Shown here piece after piece: positions 33,350 to 37,311 of a DNA stretch of 37,311 nt. The stretch is from positions 1-37,311 of the forward strand of contig MGPC01000004.1 of the NCBI GenBank assembly GCA_001797315.1, read 5' to 3'. A program made the position numbers and the translations under genes. The notes under the pieces are model-generated. The model made no database searches and was not told the origin of the DNA. It was given only the letters and a program-made list of their open reading frames with translations. Every line of letters begins with the position of its first letter. The stretch's first letter is position 1. This stretch comes from Curvibacter sp. GWA2_64_110 (GTDB lineage Bacteria > Pseudomonadota > Gammaproteobacteria > Burkholderiales > Burkholderiaceae_C).

Positions 33350-34879
33350 TCAGAAGGTGAGTTGCGCGCGCAGGCCGATCAGGGCGATGGGCGCAGCGCC
33401 CGGCGCGGCACCGGGCTGGCCGATGTACTGGAAGTCGGGTGAAAGCTCGAACTGCTTGTTGATGCGCAAGCGGTAGTAGAGCTCGACGACCTGTTCGCCG
33501 CCGGAAGGGGCGAAGCCATAGTCCGTCAGCGAGATGGCGTCTCGCGCAAAGTCGGAGCTGGTGTTCAGCCAACCGAGGGCCAGGCCGACCGAATCGCCTG
33601 CGCGTCCCCAGCCGTATCCGGCCAATTCGCCGCCCAGCGTCAGCGCGCGGGAAAAGCGCGCGCCGCTACCAGCGATGTGCTGGCTGTAGCGGCCGAAGAG
33701 CGTGGTGGCCTCGCCCACGCGCTGGTCAAGCGACAGGCCCCAGCCGCTGCGGGTACGCGTCACGCTGTCATAGCCCGCTGCCTGGCCGTTTTGCCAGTAG
33801 TAAAGACGGTAGTTGCCGGGATTGCCGTCCCAGCGCAACTGGGTTTCTGCCTGCGCCAGGATCAGCGGCGCGGAGAAGAACTGCTGGTAGTTGGCGCCGC
33901 GTCCGGCGCCGAACACGCCCAGCGACAGGCGCCAGGCTTCGCTCTTGCTGCGGTTGTTCAGGTAGGAGACGCGGAAGCCGGGCGAGAAGCCGTTGGCATC
34001 GACACCGATGTCGCCGCCGGCATCGAGCAGGGCGTTGTGCACGAACACGGTGTTGAGGAACTGGCGTGTTTCGTCGTTGGCGGCCGCGTTCTGGTCGAAG
34101 AAGACGAAGGGATCCATCTTGCCGAAGTTGATTTCCAGCTTCTCGCGCGAATGCGGCTGAAAGCCGCCGAAGGGCAGCGGAATGCTGGCCTGATACCAGG
34201 CCTGACCCAGCACGGCGACCGAGTCGTCCGGCTGCGCCGAGAGGACACGGAAGGCGCTGGCGTTCGGCTTGGAATAGCTCGTCATGCCGTTCAAGCCCGA
34301 GCCTTGCCCCATGCGGAACTGGGCGAAGATCCGGCTTTCGGTGTCGCCCACCTTGGGCAGCGGCAAGGTCACGAAAGCATCAGCCCGGTAGTTGAGCTGG
34401 CCGTTTTCCGTGCCGGCCGGTGCGTTGACGGTCGTGCCGTTGGGATGCTGCGCAACGGTGGTGAGGCTGATGCCGGCGGTCACGCCCTCGAGCGACTCGA
34501 TGACCCGCGCGGCCTTGAGCGTGTTGAGCGACTGGTACTCCACTGCTTTCAGGCGCGAGGTCAGTTCCGGCTCGTTCTCGCTGATGCTCTCCGATTCCAG
34601 GCCTTTGTCGATCTTCACCTGCGCCTGCTCGAGTTGTTGCACGCGCTGCTCCAGCGCCGGGGCCGGCAGCGCTGACGCGGGGGCGCGTGCCGGCTGCGCC
34701 TGCAACTGCTTTTCAAGCTCGCTGTTGCGTTTTTCCAGCTGGTCGAGCCGCTGGCTCAGCTTCGTCAGCAGCTGCAGCAGTTCTTCCTGCGAGGGGGCTG
34801 CCCACGCTGGCACGGCCAGCAACGCCGCGCAAGCCAGGAGCAACGATCTTGAGTGTGCGGAGATCACCGAGCAGGTCAT
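33350..34879 (-). CDS. OprB-like outer-membrane porin with periplasmic coiled coil, inside the ftr operon
   Basis: A 509-residue outer-membrane protein. The signal peptide ends near AWA (about residue 28). A coiled coil runs to about residue 115 (LTKLSQRLDQLEKRNSELEKQ, then EQRVQQLEQAQ). A beta-barrel follows with alternating aromatic strands, DAGGDIGVDANGFSPGFRVSYL, and a C-terminal YYRLRINKQFELSPDFQYIG block like the carbohydrate-selective porin family OprB; the last residue is Phe, as usual for barrel assembly. Its ATG is 2 bases after the ftrA stop and its stop is 7 bases before ftrB, so it belongs to the operon. A role in bringing Fe(II), or an Fe(II) complex, across the outer membrane is inferred from position. 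The open frame before 34879 lies within ftrA and is rejected. Confidence 0.85.
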   Translation of the reverse strand: MTCSVISAHSRSLLLACAALLAVPAWAAPSQEELLQLLTKLSQRLDQLEKRNSELEKQLQAQPARAPASALPAPALEQRVQQLEQAQVKIDKGLESESISENEPELTSRLKAVEYQSLNTLKAARVIESLEGVTAGISLTTVAQHPNGTTVNAPAGTENGQLNYRADAFVTLPLPKVGDTESRIFAQFRMGQGSGLNGMTSYSKPNASAFRVLSAQPDDSVAVLGQAWYQASIPLPFGGFQPHSREKLEINFGKMDPFVFFDQNAAANDETRQFLNTVFVHNALLDAGGDIGVDANGFSPGFRVSYLNNRSKSEAWRLSLGVFGAGRGANYQQFFSAPLILAQAETQLRWDGNPGNYRLYYWQNGQAAGYDSVTRTRSGWGLSLDQRVGEATTLFGRYSQHIAGSGARFSRALTLGGELAGYGWGRAGDSVGLALGWLNTSSDFARDAISLTDYGFAPSGGEQVVELYYRLRINKQFELSPDFQYIGQPGAAPGAAPIALIGLRAQLTF

Positions 34880-34881
34880 TT

Positions 34882-35427
34882 TCAGTAGCCGCCTTTTTTG
34901 CCGATGCCGGCGTACACGAAGTCGTATTCGACGTCGAAAGGCTTGAACCACGGCCGCACGCCGGTCAGGCGGTCGGTATGGCGTCCGAAATGGGCGTGCG
35001 TGTTCGACGACGGCGGCATCACGGTGATCTTCACGTGGTACTTGCCGGGGCCGAAGATCTTGACGTTGTCGCCATAGTGCGGGCCGTCATTGGCGACCAT
35101 GGGCATCAGGTCCCCGCTGACTTTCTGCGCGGAGCCCGCCTTGCTGACTTCATACTTGACGACGAGGTAGGGGATCCAGGCGCCTTCCTCAAAACCATTC
35201 GGGTTGTTGGCCAAGGCCTTGATGTCCGCTTCGAGGTGGATGTCCGATTCCTCGGCCTTGCGCATCATGCCGTCGGGCTCCATGGTGACGGGTTGCAGGT
35301 AGACCGCAGCAATTTCCATCCCGACGCGCTGGTGCGGCGTGCCGATCGGATACTCCACCGCCCCGGCATTGAGCGCGGCGGCCGACGCCAGCGTCAACAA
35401 AAGTTTGCCCATCGTGTTGAAAGCCAT
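34882..35427 (-). CDS. ftrA: Periplasmic iron-binding protein FtrA (P19 family)
   Basis: A 181-residue P19/Tpd-type protein with a signal peptide (about 1-23). Conserved blocks are GTPHQRVGMEIAAVYLQPV, AEESDIHLEADI, WIPYLVVKYEV, NDGPHYGDNVKI, GKYHVKI and HAHFGRHTD; the Met, Glu and His residues in these blocks are the copper and iron ligands in Campylobacter P19. It binds periplasmic Fe(II) and hands it to the permease complex. AAGGAAG stands 5 bases before the ATG. First gene of the leftward operon ftrA-porin-ftrB-ftrC-ftrD, with a Fur-box-like site 20 bases upstream. Confidence 0.93.
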   Translation of the reverse strand: MAFNTMGKLLLTLASAAALNAGAVEYPIGTPHQRVGMEIAAVYLQPVTMEPDGMMRKAEESDIHLEADIKALANNPNGFEEGAWIPYLVVKYEVSKAGSAQKVSGDLMPMVANDGPHYGDNVKIFGPGKYHVKITVMPPSSNTHAHFGRHTDRLTGVRPWFKPFDVEYDFVYAGIGKKGGY

Positions 35428-35447
35428 GTCACTTCCTTCAAGAATTT

Positions 35448-35466
35448 GATAATCTTAATGATAACA
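35448..35466. promoter_or_regulatory. Putative Fur box of the ftr operon
   Basis: The stretch GATAATCTTAATGATAACA matches the 19-base Fur consensus (GATAATGATAATCATTATC) at 13 of 19 positions and begins 20 bases upstream of the ftrA ATG. An AT-rich island here contrasts with the GC-rich flanks. Iron repression of an iron-uptake operon is expected. Confidence 0.6.
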
Positions 35467-35517
35467 GTTCTTGTTTGTATTTCGATGGTTGGCGCGCAAA
35501 TGGCTTGGCGGTCGTGC

Positions 35518-35529
35518 GGGGGGGGGGGG
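35518..35529. repeat. Run of 12 G
   Basis: Twelve consecutive G between the ftr promoter and the EamA remnant, the only such homopolymer I noticed in the window. It may be a slippage-prone tract or an assembly or base-calling fault. Confidence 0.9.
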
Positions 35530-35576
35530 CGGCGCGGGCAGGCCTTGCCGACCAGAGACTTGGCGCTGGGGGACTC

Positions 35577-35798
35577 TCAGCCGGCCGGTTTGCTGGCCAT
35601 CAGGCGCGTGCTGAACACGTTGACGGCCAGCCCGGCCATCACCAGTGCCGCAGCGCCGAGCTTCCAGGTCTGCAGCGGTTCACCCAGCAGCAGGGCGGAG
35701 GCGCCCATGCCGAAGAAAGGGATCAGCAAGGCCATGGGGGTGATGGTGGCAACCGGGTGGCGTGCCAGCAGCCAGCCCCAGGCGCCGAAGCAGGTTCG
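35577..35798 (-). pseudogene. 3' remnant of an EamA/DMT-family transporter
   Basis: From an in-frame TAG at 35799-35801 the minus strand reads RTCFGAWGWLLARHPVATIT, continues with PMALLIPFFGMGASALLLGE and KLGAAALVMAGLAVNVFSTR, and stops at 35577. This is the last two to three helices of an EamA-type exporter (for example O-acetylserine/cysteine or amino-acid export). The roughly 220 N-terminal residues are missing and no start codon is available. Homology ends about 20 bases from the mog stop, so a deletion seems to have joined the two. The clean codon pattern suggests the loss is recent, or that the break is a sequence artefact. The 390 bases between ftrA and mog otherwise hold only the Fur-like site and the G run. 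Confidence 0.7.
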
Positions 35799-35817
35799 CT
35801 AGCGAGCGGGCTGCGGC

Positions 35818-36423
35818 TCAGGCAGGTTTTTGTCCCCGGATCGCCGATTTAGGACGGAACGCCTTGCACACTGCGTCGTCGGTTTCCAGGTAGGGCCCGC
35901 CAATCAGGTCCACGCAGTAGGGCACGGCGGCAAAGATGCCGTCCATGACGGATTTGCCGTTGGCGTCCTTCAGGCCTTCCAGCGTCTCGGCAATCGACTT
36001 CGGCTGCCCCGGCAGGTTGATGATCAGGCTCTTGTGCCGGATCACCGCCACCTGGCGCGACAGGATGGCCGTCGGCACGAACTTCAGGCTGATCTGGCGC
36101 ATCTGTTCGCCAAAACCGGGCATTTCCTTGTGCGCCACGGCCAGCGTGGCCTCGGGTGTCACGTCGCGCAGCGCCGGGCCGGTGCCACCGGTGGTCAGCA
36201 CCAGCGCGCAGCCGGCATCGACCAGTTCGATCAGCGTGGCGCTGATGGTGGCCTGCTCGTCCGGGATCAGGCGCGGCTCGAAGGTGATCGGATTCTTCAG
36301 CGCGCGGCTCAGCCAGTCCTTCAAGGCGGGCAGGCCCTTGTCCTCGTAGGTGCCGCTGGAGGCGCGGTCGCTGATGGAGACGATGCCGATCTTCAGTGCA
36401 TCGCAAGCCTGGTTCTCACTCAT
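35818..36423 (-). CDS. mog: Molybdopterin adenylyltransferase
   Basis: A 201-residue enzyme of the MogA/MoaB family that adenylates molybdopterin before molybdate insertion. Motifs are KIGIVSISDRASSGTYEDKG (11-30), VLTTGGTGPALRDVTPEAT, and LPGQPKSIAETL. The ATG at 36423 lies 6 bases after AGGAG; the ATG just before it (36426) has only 3. The start overlaps the darP stop, so the two are translated together. The C-terminus (KAFRPKSAIRGQKPA) lies next to the truncated EamA gene but appears normal. Confidence 0.92.
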   Translation of the reverse strand: MSENQACDALKIGIVSISDRASSGTYEDKGLPALKDWLSRALKNPITFEPRLIPDEQATISATLIELVDAGCALVLTTGGTGPALRDVTPEATLAVAHKEMPGFGEQMRQISLKFVPTAILSRQVAVIRHKSLIINLPGQPKSIAETLEGLKDANGKSVMDGIFAAVPYCVDLIGGPYLETDDAVCKAFRPKSAIRGQKPA

Positions 36424-37057
36424 CATTTGCTCCTGGTTCTTCCGCAGATGCCAGTTGCTCGCGCACCAGCTGGAACACTTCGCGGTAGGCGCGGCCCTGG
36501 CGCGGCGCCAGGCCTTGCGACACGGCGGCCTGGTCGGCCGGCTTGGCGTCCTTGCGCGCCTGGCGCACCAGGGCACGCAGCTGCTGGGTGTCGGTCTGCG
36601 GAAAGTTGTTGATCCATTGCGCCACCGCGTCGTCGTCGGCAATCAGCCGGTCGCGCCATTGTTCGGCGCTGTGCAGCAGCTGGGTCTCGCGCGCGGAGGG
36701 GGCATGCTGCTCGGCCAGCGCGGCACGGGCAGCCTCGATCACCTGCGGCTCCAGCAGGCGCATCAGTTTGCCGACGAACTGCATCTGCCGGCGTTTGCCC
36801 TCGAAGTTGGTGATGCGCTTGGCCTCGGCCAGCGCGTCCATCAGCTTGTCCGACAGGTCCAGCCTGGCCAGGAGGTCGGCGCGCAGTGTCAACAACGCCT
36901 CGCCGAGTTTTTGCAGCTCGGTGCTTTCGCGCTTGAGGTCGGTCCGGCTGATCTCGGTATCGCCCTTGAGCTCGCGCTTGAGCTCCAGGTCGAGTTCGCT
37001 GCCTTCGGCGACGAACTGGCCTTTGACGTAATAGCCTTTTTTCGGTTTGCGTGACAT
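36416..37057 (-). CDS. darP: Ribosome biogenesis factor DarP (YjgA)
   Basis: A 213-residue protein of the YjgA/DUF615 family, which in E. coli associates with 50S precursors. Features are SRTDLKRESTELQKLGEALLTL, EAKRITNFEGKRRQMQFVGKLMR, and ADDDAVAQWINNFPQTDTQQLRALVRQARKD, all in the family's order. The start MSRKPKKGYYV at 37057 is chosen over a TTG at 37102 because the family begins with a short basic stretch. It overlaps mog at its end and is divergent from pmbA, with 62 bases between. Confidence 0.92.
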   Translation of the reverse strand: MSRKPKKGYYVKGQFVAEGSELDLELKRELKGDTEISRTDLKRESTELQKLGEALLTLRADLLARLDLSDKLMDALAEAKRITNFEGKRRQMQFVGKLMRLLEPQVIEAARAALAEQHAPSARETQLLHSAEQWRDRLIADDDAVAQWINNFPQTDTQQLRALVRQARKDAKPADQAAVSQGLAPRQGRAYREVFQLVREQLASAEEPGANDE

Positions 37058-37103
37058 GTCTGGGGGAATCCGGTGTGGCGCGGTCGAGTTGCGCACGGCC
37101 AAG

Positions 37104-37109
37104 TATCAT
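37104..37109 (+). promoter_or_regulatory. Candidate -10 of pmbA within a small palindrome region
   Basis: TATCAT lies 10 bases before the pmbA ATG. Directly after it ATAGC-TCCC-GCTAT forms an inverted repeat that includes the first bases of the start codon. No Shine-Dalgarno sequence is present, so a short-leader or leaderless transcript is possible. Confidence 0.3.
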
Positions 37110-37119
37110 AGCTCCCGCT

Positions 37120-37311
37120 ATGAATAAACCCGACCCTCGCGCAGAAAGCGGCTTCAGCTACAGCCGCGCCTTCTTTGAAGACCTGGTGGACACCGCCCTG
37201 GCGCATGCCAAGAAACTGGGCGCCACCGATGCCGGCGCCGAGGCCTCCGAGGGCTGCGGCCTGAGTGTCTCGGTGCGCAAGGGCGAGCTGGAAAACGTGG
37301 AGCGCAACCGC
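37120..37311 (+). CDS. pmbA: Metalloprotease PmbA/TldE, N-terminal fragment
   Basis: The first 64 codons of a gene cut by the right edge. The reading MNKPDPRAESGFSYSRAFFE continues DLVDTALAHAKKLGATDAGA and ends GLSVSVRKGELENVERNR. The SVSVRKGELENVE block corresponds to the GISVSTRYGEVENVE region of E. coli PmbA. With TldD it forms the protease that matures microcin B17 and degrades CcdA. Its position, divergent from darP-mog, is common in Burkholderiales. Confidence 0.9.
   Translation, partial: MNKPDPRAESGFSYSRAFFEDLVDTALAHAKKLGATDAGAEASEGCGLSVSVRKGELENVERNR

Noticed and set aside
35475-35852. Plus-strand frame across the G run and the EamA remnant
   Set aside because: It contains a poly-Gly stretch from the homopolymer and is antisense to recognisable EamA and mog sequence.
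1-37311. CRISPR arrays, tRNA or rRNA genes, insertion sequences, toxin-antitoxin or phage-defence genes
   Set aside because: I read the intergenic stretches and the proteins for these and saw none; the gaps are short and nearly all proteins are metabolic, regulatory or transport.

Overview
The window is GC-rich, gene-dense chromosomal DNA of a betaproteobacterium, most likely Burkholderiales, family Comamonadaceae. The pointers are two orphan Bug-type (TctC-like) solute receptors, an FtrABCD-type ferrous iron system like that of Bordetella, the darP-mog / pmbA arrangement, and a short dispersed element (GCTATT..AATAGC end) of a kind I remember from Comamonadaceae genomes. I see no tRNA, rRNA, CRISPR array, insertion sequence or prophage. 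Both ends are cut genes: glnS at the left (minus strand) and pmbA at the right (plus strand).

Layout. 1-3531: start of glnS, a small secreted Pro/His-rich protein, then a minus-strand operon of a DUF2306 membrane protein, a 2TM protein, a LytS-type histidine kinase and a LytTR response regulator. 3741-7401: an ABC-type efflux system of adaptor, ATPase and permease, whose adaptor carries an extra CpxP/Spy-like helical domain. 7417-7980: an unknown two-TM protein. 8122-16654: a catabolic cluster with a divergent GntR/FCD regulator, a family III CoA-transferase, a crotonase, an MDR oxidoreductase, two Bug receptors on either side of a lipoprotein alpha/beta hydrolase, and an MmgE/PrpD protein. 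16681-21854: a CBS-pair protein, uppP, and mutS with a coupled hydrolase. 21989-28152: two tandem paralogous PAS-GGDEF-EAL proteins. 28162-30791: suhB, trmJ and cysE. 30804-35427: a minus-strand ftr iron operon with an OprB-like porin placed between ftrA and ftrB and a Fur-box-like site upstream. 35577-35798: a 3' remnant of an EamA transporter. 35818-37311: mog, darP and the start of pmbA.

How the genes work together. The catabolic cluster reads as capture and CoA-dependent breakdown of an unidentified carboxylate or ester. The lipoprotein hydrolase could release an acid outside the cytoplasm and the Bug proteins bind it. CoA-transferase, crotonase, oxidoreductase and MmgE/PrpD would then process it, with the GntR protein acting at a strikingly symmetric four-half-site operator (8871-8926). 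The ftr operon would take Fe(II) across the outer membrane (porin), bind it in the periplasm (FtrA/P19), oxidise it (FtrB cupredoxin), and import it through the FtrC permease, with FtrD handling electrons.

The least ordinary points are the nested operator, the porin inside the ftr operon, the composite efflux adaptor, a crotonase lacking both catalytic glutamates, short dispersed repeats that appear to have been accepted in frame inside three proteins, and the decayed transporter next to a 12-G run.
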